From Verrucomicrobiia bacterium (GTDB taxonomy: Bacteria; Verrucomicrobiota; Verrucomicrobiia; JABWAM01): a stretch of 64,000 bases of DNA. A program made the position numbers and the translations under genes. Numbering within the stretch: position 1 is the first letter of the stretch; every line of letters starts with the position of its first letter. Below are positions 45,120 to 52,252 of this stretch, one piece after another. The notes below the pieces were generated by a model, which was given only the letters and a program-made list of their open reading frames with translations, made no database searches and was not told the DNA's origin. The stretch covers positions 1 to 64,000 of the forward strand of contig JAQUAF010000025.1 in the NCBI GenBank assembly GCA_028687435.1, written 5' to 3'.

Positions 45120-46082
45120 TCACTCGTATTGCGGAGTTTCCCCGCGTATGGCCAGTCCTTTGTTTTCCCCCGCGTTGGCAGTCAGCCGGATGCCCCTGCC
45201 TTTGGCGACGGGTTCCATATCCACCACACCGGAGGAAACCTCGGCGCGTGTGGCGGGTTTTCCGCCGATCTGAAGGGTGGTGACGCTGAATTTGGTGCCG
45301 CGAACGGCGATGACCGCGGCGGGAGTGACCACCTCAAAATGATGCCCCGGAACAATGTCGAAACTGACCGTGCCATGGGTGCCATCCTTCATCTTGATGA
45401 CGGTGCATTGCTGGCCATTGGAACGCTGGTAGGAGAAAAGGGCGCTGATCACCGGCGTGGAGATGATGCTGTTTTCGTTGATTTCCTTTTTCGACGCTGC
45501 GGCATTGCCCGCGGCGCCCGCGCTGACTGAAGCCTGGCTGCCGTCGGCAAAGGTCATGGTTCCATAGTTGAATTCGGTTCCGGGTTTTACCGCCACTCCG
45601 TTGTGCTGGATCGGGGCGGCATGGTAGGATTCGGCCTGGCTTCCGGAAAACACCGCCACGCCCCGGCTGCTTTTTTGATGACGATTGCAACCGAGGACAT
45701 AACTGTCGGCTTCGCTTTGGATGCCGCGGGGAGCGTAAAAATAACTGTAACTGTCCGAGATGGAGTTGCAATCAAGGGGGCAATGAAACACTGCCGTCGT
45801 CCCGCCGGTCAAGTAGGGTTGGAGCAGATCTTTCAGGGAAAGGGTTTCATCCGGAAGAGGAAAAGCCTCGTTGGTGCCGAAATAAAGCACCATGGCCTGA
45901 TGAATCTGGCGCAGGTTGGACAGGCATTGCGTGATTTGGGAGGCGTGCCGGAGTTGTTGCACCCCAAGAAAGGAAAATGTTCCAAGACAGGCGATAACAA
46001 AAGAAATGACAATCAGCTCAATCAACGTGACGCCGCGGTTTTGAGCTTTGGCGGGCAGGCGGGTTGTCGGTGCGGGGTTCAT
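45120..46082 (-). CDS. Pseudopilin with C-terminal FecR domain
   Basis: A 320-residue fusion. The N-terminus is a prepilin leader with cleavage site G17|V18 in NRGVTLIELIV and Glu at mature position 5, then a hydrophobic helix. The middle resembles the Verrucomicrobia/Planctomycetes type II secretion pseudopilins (LRQIHQAMVLYFGTNEAFPLP, then YAPRGIQSEADSYVLGCN). From about residue 185 the sequence becomes a FecR-type domain, including FDIVPGHHFEVVTPAAVIAVRGTKFSVT (the AxxGVRGTxF mark) and ADGSQASVSAG. The protein would be assembled in a pilus or secretion apparatus and present the FecR part outside the inner membrane. It overlaps the kinase gene by 4 bp. Confidence 0.85.
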   Translation of the reverse strand: MNPAPTTRLPAKAQNRGVTLIELIVISFVIACLGTFSFLGVQQLRHASQITQCLSNLRQIHQAMVLYFGTNEAFPLPDETLSLKDLLQPYLTGGTTAVFHCPLDCNSISDSYSYFYAPRGIQSEADSYVLGCNRHQKSSRGVAVFSGSQAESYHAAPIQHNGVAVKPGTEFNYGTMTFADGSQASVSAGAAGNAAASKKEINENSIISTPVISALFSYQRSNGQQCTVIKMKDGTHGTVSFDIVPGHHFEVVTPAAVIAVRGTKFSVTTLQIGGKPATRAEVSSGVVDMEPVAKGRGIRLTANAGENKGLAIRGETPQYE

Positions 46083-48025
46083 TTTGATTTGGCATCAGGT
46101 GATTTGGCATCAGGTGGATTGGCCTGTTTGAGGGGCAATGCCACCTCAAAGGCCACGCCATCGTTCCATTCCGGAATTGGAGATACACACCTTAACTTAC
46201 CATGATGCGCGAAAATCGCAAGTTTGCAAAAGGCAAGGCCCAATCCCAATCCATGACGCCGGGAAAGGCCGGCTTTCAGGTTTTTTGCCTGGATAAAGGG
46301 CTCGAAAATCCTGGTCTGATCTTCCGGGGCGATGACAGGGCCGTGGTTCATCAGGCGAAAGGTCAGCCAGCCGGGGTGGGGGGTGTCAAATTGGGTTTTG
46401 CAGACAACGGTGGTTTGTGGAGCGGCATGTTGAAGGGCGTTGTCCAGAAGGTTTTGCAGCACGCGGCCCAGCATGCCGGTGTCGCCCTCCATTTCGGAAG
46501 GCGTTCCCTCCACGGAGATTTCGGGCGTCAATTCGCCCTTTTCAGCCTGGGCGGCCAGCCGGCGCCAGGTGTCCTGGACCAGATCGGACCAGTTGAATTG
46601 GACCAGGCGCAATTTGCCGTGGCCGGATTCCATGCGCTGGATATCCAGCAGGGTGTGGAGAAGTTCCGCCAGACGCCGTCCTTCCGCGAGCGCGTCGGTG
46701 AGGCGCCGCTGGCCTTTTTCATTTGCGGTGGACAAGGCGGATTCGACCAGCATGATCATGTTGCTCAGGGGGGCGTTGAGATCGTGGAGCAGCATGTTGT
46801 TGAGCATTTGCTTCATTTTCTGCAATTCCTCGAGTTGCAGCCGGCGTTGTTTTTCCCGGTTGAGGACGATGGCCAGGCGGCTGAATATGCCTGCCAGGCT
46901 GGCCAGCAGGGGGGCGGCCACCGGCAGCCGCAAGGTTGCAAAGTGAAAGGCCAGGCCGGCCAGGGCGATGTAGCCGGTTCCCGCGAGCAGCCACCAAAAG
47001 ACCATCCGGCGCATCTGCATATCCCATTGAACAAGGGGAAGCAATCCGGCCAGGCAGGCGCCAAGCCAGATGATCCAAGGGGGGAGGGATAGAAGGCGGA
47101 TTCCCTGCAGCCAGTTGCTGAGGGCTGTGGCATGTATTTCCAGACCCGAGCGGGTGCCGATGGGGGTGGCCCGCAGATCGTACAACCCATGGGCTTCGAC
47201 TCCGATCAAAACCAGTTTGTCGCGCATCCAGGCTGGCGCGACACGGCTTCCGGTTTTTTTGAGAATATCGACCGCAGAATAGCGGGCAAAGGGTGTGTTG
47301 TAATAGACCAGCTCCCTGTCATCCCAATTTCCTGGAACGGATGGATTGAGGGAGGCGGCTTGAAGCGTGGCGATGGCCAGGGAAGGCAGCAATCCCCGGT
47401 CCGTTGTTTCGTAGAAGGAATAGGCCCGAAGCAACTGATCCTCAGAGGCGCGAAAATTGGCGTGTCCGATCGCCGCCGCCGCCCCGGCAAACAAGGGGAT
47501 GGGCGGCAGAAACTGGGCGTGCAGATGGTGGATGAAAATGGGGCGGGACGAGTTTGGAAAGGGACTGGTTTTGACGGAGGATTCCATTGTTTTCGCGCTG
47601 CGCACAAGATCTTCCACAAAAGTTCCCGCCAAGGCCACCCGCCCATTGGAGCGAAGCGCAACGGCCAGTTCCTGATCGTTTTGGGGGCTGGCTTGATCGC
47701 GTTCGGGAAGCAAAATGTCCACCCCGATGGCGCGGGCTTCCTGGCAGGCGGCGATCAGCCGGGCCAACTGGGTTCGGGGCCATGGCCATCGTCCGAATTG
47801 AGGCTCCAAAATTTGCAGGGCGACATCGTCGATGCTGAGCAGCACGATCCGGTTGTCGGGAGCAAACCGGGCGCCGATGTTTTTGAAGAAAAGGTTGGTT
47901 GTTTGCAGGTCGATGAGTTGGTCCAGATGGGTCAGAATGCTCGCAGCAGCCATCATCAGTCCCGCCAATCCGCAGACCAGACGGGGTGAATCGAAGAAAC
48001 GCTTGAACCAGGACGATGCGCGCAT
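46079..48025 (-). CDS. CHASE2-domain sensor histidine kinase
   Basis: A 648-residue kinase. After one N-terminal helix (about 17-35), residues 50-300 are a periplasmic CHASE2 domain, with IVLLSIDDVALQILEPQFGRWPWPRTQLARLI as its mark. Three membrane helices follow (about 310-385), then the kinase core. The phosphoacceptor is His414 in LLHDLNAPLS, followed by the N box NLLDNALQHA, the G1-like NHGPVIAPED, F box IFEPF and G2 GLGLGLAF. The G1 box has Asn-His in place of the usual Asp-Asn/Asp-Gly, which may lower activity. A 12-bp tandem duplication adds the DAKSPDAK tail. It is encoded just upstream of the FecR pseudopilin gene, a known CHASE2-FecR type of pairing. Confidence 0.9.
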   Translation of the reverse strand: MRASSWFKRFFDSPRLVCGLAGLMMAAASILTHLDQLIDLQTTNLFFKNIGARFAPDNRIVLLSIDDVALQILEPQFGRWPWPRTQLARLIAACQEARAIGVDILLPERDQASPQNDQELAVALRSNGRVALAGTFVEDLVRSAKTMESSVKTSPFPNSSRPIFIHHLHAQFLPPIPLFAGAAAAIGHANFRASEDQLLRAYSFYETTDRGLLPSLAIATLQAASLNPSVPGNWDDRELVYYNTPFARYSAVDILKKTGSRVAPAWMRDKLVLIGVEAHGLYDLRATPIGTRSGLEIHATALSNWLQGIRLLSLPPWIIWLGACLAGLLPLVQWDMQMRRMVFWWLLAGTGYIALAGLAFHFATLRLPVAAPLLASLAGIFSRLAIVLNREKQRRLQLEELQKMKQMLNNMLLHDLNAPLSNMIMLVESALSTANEKGQRRLTDALAEGRRLAELLHTLLDIQRMESGHGKLRLVQFNWSDLVQDTWRRLAAQAEKGELTPEISVEGTPSEMEGDTGMLGRVLQNLLDNALQHAAPQTTVVCKTQFDTPHPGWLTFRLMNHGPVIAPEDQTRIFEPFIQAKNLKAGLSRRHGLGLGLAFCKLAIFAHHGKLRCVSPIPEWNDGVAFEVALPLKQANPPDAKSPDAKSK

Positions 48026-48076
48026 GTTTCAGTTCTACCCAACCTGCCCGTCTAATTCCATAAACTTTTCCGGGTC

Positions 48077-48084
48077 AAACGCAT
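48077..48084 (-). promoter_or_regulatory. ATGCGTTT octamer upstream of the CHASE2 kinase gene
   Basis: The octamer ATGCGTTT reads on the minus strand about 52 bp upstream of the kinase start. The same octamer and its inverse occur again near the pilV promoter (48429 and 48462). It may be a shared regulator site. Eight-base matches also occur in coding DNA of this window, so alone it proves little. Confidence 0.35.
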
Positions 48085-48118
48085 TAAAAACGGGGATTGC
48101 GAAGGTTTTTTATTTCAA

Positions 48119-48280
48119 ATGCCTGGGAATTTCAATGTTTGGCGAAAAAGGCGGTGCAGGAGCCCCGCCCTCCATTGTCTGCACGGTAAAAAGGGAGGGC
48201 GGGGCTCCCGCACCGCCTCCATCAAGAACGGAATGGTCCCGGATGGGGCTCATGTTGGCGGCATTGGGCGTCCCGCCGCT
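48119..48280. repeat. Compound repeat (copy F), full GC hairpin; gap 48026-48537
   Basis: The gap contains a strong hairpin with 24-bp arms (48151-48174 and 48195-48218). The following GGAATGGTCCCGGATGGGGC and CATGTTGGCGGCATTGGG match the inverse of the left edge of copy D. No gene lies in the gap; the rest (48290-48537) is AT-rich control DNA for the kinase and pilin genes. Confidence 0.85.
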
Positions 48281-48428
48281 GTTCTTCAGGACCAGAGCCG
48301 GGACGGCTCTGCCACCTTTAAAAAAGCAATAGAATGGGTCTGTGACATTCAACCCCAAAAAGCGTTCGGACACGATATATTGAAACCGGACATTTTTATT
48401 GTCAAGGGGTGATTTTTGAATGAAGGAA

Positions 48429-48469
48429 ATGCGTTTTTAAAAATCTCCCTCTGAAAAAAAGAAACGCAT
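48429..48469 (+). promoter_or_regulatory. Candidate upstream activating sequence for the pilin operon
   Basis: ATGCGTTT (48429-48436) and its inverse AAACGCAT (48462-48469) form an 8-bp inverted repeat spaced 33 bp centre to centre, close to three helical turns. They lie 25-65 bp upstream of the -24 element. This is the size and position of an enhancer site for an NtrC-type activator such as the one at 43.6 kb. Linkage to that protein is inference. Confidence 0.4.
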
Positions 48470-48493
48470 GGTTGGTTGCCGGTTTTTTTTCAA

Positions 48494-48509
48494 TGGCATC
48501 CGGTTTGCT
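48494..48509 (+). promoter_or_regulatory. Sigma-54 promoter of the minor pilin operon
   Basis: TGGCATCCGGTTTGCT keeps the -24 GG and -12 GC with 10 bases between and agrees with the consensus TGGCAC-N5-TTGCW at nearly all key positions. Transcription would start near 48520, 18 bp before the pilV ATG (48538). A sigma-54 activator gene lies in the same cluster. Confidence 0.65.
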
Positions 48510-48537
48510 CTCCAGATCCGTGCGAACACTCTTGTTT

Positions 48538-49083
48538 ATGAACTCAATTCGGAAAATCGGACGGAATCATTTGGCAAACGGCTTTACGCTTGTGGAGGTG
48601 ATGGTTGCCGCATCGGTTTTTGTCGTGGCTTTTGCGGGGCTTTACATGTCCTACGGACAGAGCATCCGGATTCTGGATGGATTGAGACAGACGTCGCGCG
48701 CGGAGGATATCGCGCTGGCGAACATCGAGTTTTTGAAGATGCAGAACTGGAATCTGCTGACCAACCGTTATGTCACCACGTCCACATCCGCTCCTTCGCA
48801 TTTCAGCACAAACATGACGGAGTCCATCAGCCAGGTGACCATCAACGGAGTCACTTGCAGTCCGGTTTGCACGCATCTGGAGCTTCAGTCCTCTGATCCG
48901 ATGAGGATTCGGTTGAAGAATGTGAAGCGCGACTTGTACTTCAGCCCCTCGACCTTCACGGGAACCACGCAGGGGGTGAAGGTCACCGTAGTGGTGTCGT
49001 GGGAATCCTGGAATGGCAGAAGCCTTACCAACAGTCTGACCACCTATATCACGAAGGGAGGGATGACCGCCGATGTCAACTAA
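48538..49083 (+). CDS. Type IV minor pilin, PilV-like
   Basis: A 181-residue prepilin. The start at 48538 gives a 15-residue basic leader ending in G15|F16 with FTLVEVMVAAS, cut by prepilin peptidase, and mature Glu5. Earlier starts at 48472 or 48493 would overlap the sigma-54 promoter. The hydrophobic helix (FVVAFAGLYM) and beta-rich C-terminus (STNMTESISQVTING, TQGVKVTVVVSWESW) match PilV/GspI-like minor pilins. It opens an operon with two more minor pilin genes. It likely primes pilus or pseudopilus assembly. Two Cys residues (TCSPVC) may form a disulfide. Confidence 0.85.
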   Translation: MNSIRKIGRNHLANGFTLVEVMVAASVFVVAFAGLYMSYGQSIRILDGLRQTSRAEDIALANIEFLKMQNWNLLTNRYVTTSTSAPSHFSTNMTESISQVTINGVTCSPVCTHLELQSSDPMRIRLKNVKRDLYFSPSTFTGTTQGVKVTVVVSWESWNGRSLTNSLTTYITKGGMTADVN

Positions 49084-49609
49084 AGGTCCATTTTCGAGGC
49101 GTGCCGGGCGCCGGGCTTTCACGCTGGTGGAGGTCATGGTCGCCATGGGCATTGGTGTGGCCATGATGGGGGCTGTGACGCTTGCCTCGATCGAACTTTA
49201 CAAGAATTTTTCGGCTGGCATCAACTATCGCAATGTGCACGAAAATGCCCGGACCTCTCTCGCCTATTTGAGCCGGGACATTCGCAGCGCCAGCAACCTG
49301 GTCAACTTTGCCTCCAACGACATCACGATGGATGTGGTCAATTCGGGCGGCGGCGTCAGCCGTGTGCGTTACCAGTTGGTCAGTCAGAATCTGATCCGCA
49401 CCGTCACCGTTTCGGGCAGCACTTTGCAGAAACAGCTGACCGACAACGTCACCACAATCAACTTCGAGCGCTACACCAAGCCGGGAACACCCGCCACCTC
49501 AAACGCCAACACCTATGAAATACGAGTTTCCCTTGTCATAACCAACAGTTCGGCATTCCGGGTCGCCAGCGATCTGCTCCAGACCCGGGTCCGGCTGCGC
49601 AACATGTAA
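49073..49609 (+). CDS. Type IV minor pilin, PilW-like
   Basis: A 178-residue prepilin with leader ending RRA15|FTLVEVMVAMG. The residue before the cut is Ala rather than the usual Gly; Ala is tolerated by many prepilin peptidases. The N-terminal helix is followed by FSAGINYRNVHENARTSLAYLSRDIRSAS, the core PilW/GspJ fold mark, and a beta C-terminus. It overlaps pilV by 11 bp. PilV-W-X together form the minor pilin set of type IV pili or pseudopili. The main pilin and the assembly ATPase are not in this window. Confidence 0.87.
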   Translation: MSTKGPFSRRAGRRAFTLVEVMVAMGIGVAMMGAVTLASIELYKNFSAGINYRNVHENARTSLAYLSRDIRSASNLVNFASNDITMDVVNSGGGVSRVRYQLVSQNLIRTVTVSGSTLQKQLTDNVTTINFERYTKPGTPATSNANTYEIRVSLVITNSSAFRVASDLLQTRVRLRNM

Positions 49610-49621
49610 AAGGAGTATCTG

Positions 49622-50968
49622 ATGAAAACCATGCATGATACCCATTTGAAATCGGAGAAGGGTTCAGCCCTGATAGCGGTTCTTTTCTTTGTCATTTTTC
49701 TTGCCGCCATGGCCGGATCGCTTCTCGACATTGCCTTGCAGGAGTTCAAGCTCAGCAAGCGATCGCTGGCTTGGAACCAGGCGATTTACAGCGCGGAAAC
49801 CGGGGTGGAATATGGCTGGAATGAATTGAACCGCCTGACTGGCATCAACACCAACGGCGCGTTCATGGCGGGATGGAACGGGCCGTACAGCAACAGCACG
49901 TGGACATTGTCCAGCACGTCCCTGGTGGCGCTTGCCGGGACGGACGCCACGTCCACCCTTGTCGCCACGGTCATCACCAATTCGCCTGCGGGCGGCATGA
50001 CCATCATGGCCTCCGGCACGGCTTCCTCCCCCATCATGGCCTCCACTGTCACCCGGAACGTGAAAGCGGTGCTCGATCCGGTGCGCGCCTTCAATTACGC
50101 GATTCTGTGCAGAAATGACATTAACTTCAACGCCAATTCCGCTCGCGTGGATTCATGGAATTCCAATAATGGAGCTTACGATGGAACCCATGCCTATTCC
50201 AACGGCCACACCGATGGTTATCGGGCGCATGGCAATGTGGGCACCAACGGGCTTGTGAACAATACCGGGGGGCTTGATTTGTATGGGAGTCCTTCCACGG
50301 GACCTGGGGGCGCATGGACGGGGGCGTCGCCCATCCAGCCTGTTGCTCCGGATACCGGCACCAATTACTGGACATCCGATACCCGGGTTTCGATTCCGGA
50401 TGCCTCTCTGCCCCGCAGCCCGGCCTTTTCCTCCTCGCCGACGACCTATGCCTCCACCCCGGCCGCCATCACTGCCGCGGGAGATTATGTCATGCCTGCC
50501 ATTGCAAGCGGCATGACTTTTGGCGATGCCAGCGGCGCCGGAGGGGTGATCCGGGTTCATGTGACCGGCGGCATTGATTTGGGCGGGAACAACACCATCA
50601 GCATCATCCAGCCTTCGAGCGGCGCGACAACTTACCGGGTGGAGTTATATGTTGATGGTCCGACCATCAAGTTTTACGGAACGGAGGACTGCAACGCCAC
50701 GAGCGATGCCAAGTGCTCCAATCTCCAGATTTACGGCCTTCCCACCTGCACATCGGTCATCTTTTCCGGCAACTGCGAAACCCATGCCGCGCTGTACGCT
50801 CCCAGCGCCAACGTTGAGGTCAATGGCGGAGGAAACAAGGCGTTTTACGGTTCCATGGTTGGGAAGACATTTACAGCTCATGGGGGGATAGACATTCATT
50901 ATGACGAGGCGTTAGGCAACCAGGGGCTGGTCACCGGCTATTCCCTTGCCCAATGGATTGAGTATTAA
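49622..50968 (+). CDS. PilX-like pilus assembly protein
   Basis: A 448-residue protein. The N-terminus (EKGSALIAVLFFVIFLAAMAGSLL) is the PilX type: a Gly-Ser start before the hydrophobic helix and no Glu5 motif. AYSAETG-like IYSAETGVEYGWNELN follows. The remainder is a large Gly/Asn/Ser/Thr-rich beta region (GASPIQPVAPDTGTNYW, GGIDLGGNNTISIIQPS, NVEVNGGGNKAFYGSMVGKTF), longer than the Escherichia and Neisseria versions (about 170). It resembles the PilX/DUF7305-type surface proteins. The extra length may form an adhesive tip. It follows pilW by 12 bp with SD AGGAGT. Confidence 0.82.
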   Translation: MKTMHDTHLKSEKGSALIAVLFFVIFLAAMAGSLLDIALQEFKLSKRSLAWNQAIYSAETGVEYGWNELNRLTGINTNGAFMAGWNGPYSNSTWTLSSTSLVALAGTDATSTLVATVITNSPAGGMTIMASGTASSPIMASTVTRNVKAVLDPVRAFNYAILCRNDINFNANSARVDSWNSNNGAYDGTHAYSNGHTDGYRAHGNVGTNGLVNNTGGLDLYGSPSTGPGGAWTGASPIQPVAPDTGTNYWTSDTRVSIPDASLPRSPAFSSSPTTYASTPAAITAAGDYVMPAIASGMTFGDASGAGGVIRVHVTGGIDLGGNNTISIIQPSSGATTYRVELYVDGPTIKFYGTEDCNATSDAKCSNLQIYGLPTCTSVIFSGNCETHAALYAPSANVEVNGGGNKAFYGSMVGKTFTAHGGIDIHYDEALGNQGLVTGYSLAQWIEY

Positions 50969-50992
50969 CCGTTTGAAAAAGAGGACATTTCC

Positions 50993-51598
50993 ATGAAAAC
51001 AACCCATTTGTGCGGTTCATTGTCCGTCCTTGTCATGCTTCTTGTTTTGAGTTTTGCCCTGAAGGGAGAGGAAATAAAGCACTACAAGAGTTATTGCGCT
51101 GAGAACGGCCGGACGATTGAGATCAACCATTTTGAGTTGGGAGACATGGATCATTCATTTGCGCTTGCCCAAGGATGGCTGTTTTTTGAAGGGGGGGACG
51201 GACTTCTGGCCCGTTATGTGAATCGCGCTGTGGAGGGGTGTTCGATTGAAATCCGCATGATACCCCTTGCCTCAAAACCGGAGAATGAAAAGGATGCGGT
51301 TGAGCTTTACAGGAAGGAGATTCAAAAAATGACGCCTCCCCCTGTGGACAAGGGAACAAGCCGGCTTGATCCCGGCATGGAATGTCTCTTTCCCCGAACC
51401 TTTGTGCTTGCCAATGGCCCAAAAGACCGGCCCACCCGGATCGCCACTTTTTTCATCCGGCCGCCGGCCCTTTACCAGGTGATCATCCAATTCAAGGATC
51501 AATTGGTTGCCCAGCCCCGCCTGGATTACCAGACCCTGATCCGCTCTTTCCGAATCGAAGCCATCACCCCGCCCAAAAATGAAGTGGCCGGCCTGTAG
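50993..51598 (+). CDS. Secreted protein of unknown function
   Basis: A 201-residue product with a signal peptide (LCGSLSVLVMLLVLSFALKGEE). The mature part shows alternating strands and helices with VNRAVEGCSIEIRMIPLASKPENEKDAVELYRKEIQKM, and later FFIRPPALYQVIIQFKDQLVAQPRLDYQTLIRSFRI, the latter like the end of a PsbP/Tic-type or DcrB-like lipoprotein fold. No family is certain. It follows pilX by 24 bp in the same direction, so it may be an operon partner exported to the envelope. Confidence 0.7.
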   Translation: MKTTHLCGSLSVLVMLLVLSFALKGEEIKHYKSYCAENGRTIEINHFELGDMDHSFALAQGWLFFEGGDGLLARYVNRAVEGCSIEIRMIPLASKPENEKDAVELYRKEIQKMTPPPVDKGTSRLDPGMECLFPRTFVLANGPKDRPTRIATFFIRPPALYQVIIQFKDQLVAQPRLDYQTLIRSFRIEAITPPKNEVAGL

Positions 51599-51648
51599 AC
51601 AAAGCCGGATCGACAGGACCGTATGATTGGAACTTAAATCTTGAATCG

Positions 51649-51685
51649 CGAGGTTTCACTTCAGTTGGTCTGAAGTGAAGCCTCG
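51649..51685 (+). promoter_or_regulatory. Strong hairpin just before the ribosome site of the receiver gene
   Basis: Arms 51649-51663 and 51671-51685 pair at 14 of 15 positions with a 7-base loop (GTTGGTC). No U-run follows on either strand, so it is not a simple terminator. It ends four bases before GGAGG (51689) of the next gene, so it could limit translation or protect the RNA end. Confidence 0.6.
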
Positions 51686-51699
51686 AATGGAGGCATCCC

Positions 51700-52149
51700 A
51701 TGAAAACCATCGACACGCATGAAAAGGAGTCCCGGGACGGGAACAAGCGTTTGAAGGGAAAAATGGTTTTGGTGGTGAACGATGATCCGGAACGGATCGC
51801 GTCCGTGTGCCGGGTATTTGGCAAAACCGGGTGTTGCGTGGTTGGCGTGAATGATGCCGCGGAATGTCTTGAGGCATTGAAAGTGAGCAGGGCGGATTTG
51901 GTGGTTCTTGATGTGAAGGCGCCCCTGACGGACGGATGGAAGATTTTTCGGAAAATCCGGGAGATGCCCTCTTACAGCAAAATCCCCGTTCTTTTTCTTG
52001 CCGGTCCCGTGGAAGATGACAAGGAGTGTCTCTATATATGCCAGAAAAACGACCAGAGCCGGTTTCTGGCCAGGCCGGCCAAATGCGATGGGTTGTTGTC
52101 GATGGTGGAGGATCTTTTCGATGAGGATTCCGTTTGCATGGTGGCCTGA
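51700..52149 (+). CDS. Stand-alone receiver domain, atypical
   Basis: A 149-residue CheY-like receiver with no output domain. The acidic pair and phosphoacceptor are present (LVVNDDPE and LVVLDVKAPLTDGW, with Asp in DVKAPL), and the end has FLARPAK. The conserved active-site Lys before Pro is replaced by Arg (ARP rather than the usual KP), which usually weakens phosphorylation-driven signalling. The Thr/Ser position is Ala-like (FLAGPV). It may act by binding rather than by phosphotransfer. It lies between the pilin genes and the protease pair, beneath a hairpin. Confidence 0.82.
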   Translation: MKTIDTHEKESRDGNKRLKGKMVLVVNDDPERIASVCRVFGKTGCCVVGVNDAAECLEALKVSRADLVVLDVKAPLTDGWKIFRKIREMPSYSKIPVLFLAGPVEDDKECLYICQKNDQSRFLARPAKCDGLLSMVEDLFDEDSVCMVA

Positions 52150-52252
52150 GGTTTGCCGCAAGCCATGCCATGGATGGGGATTGGAGTTTTGCAAGAGTCT
52201 CTGAGGGAAAAGAATTGACTCCGTGCGGCAGGTTCCCCATTTTTCCCCCTTC

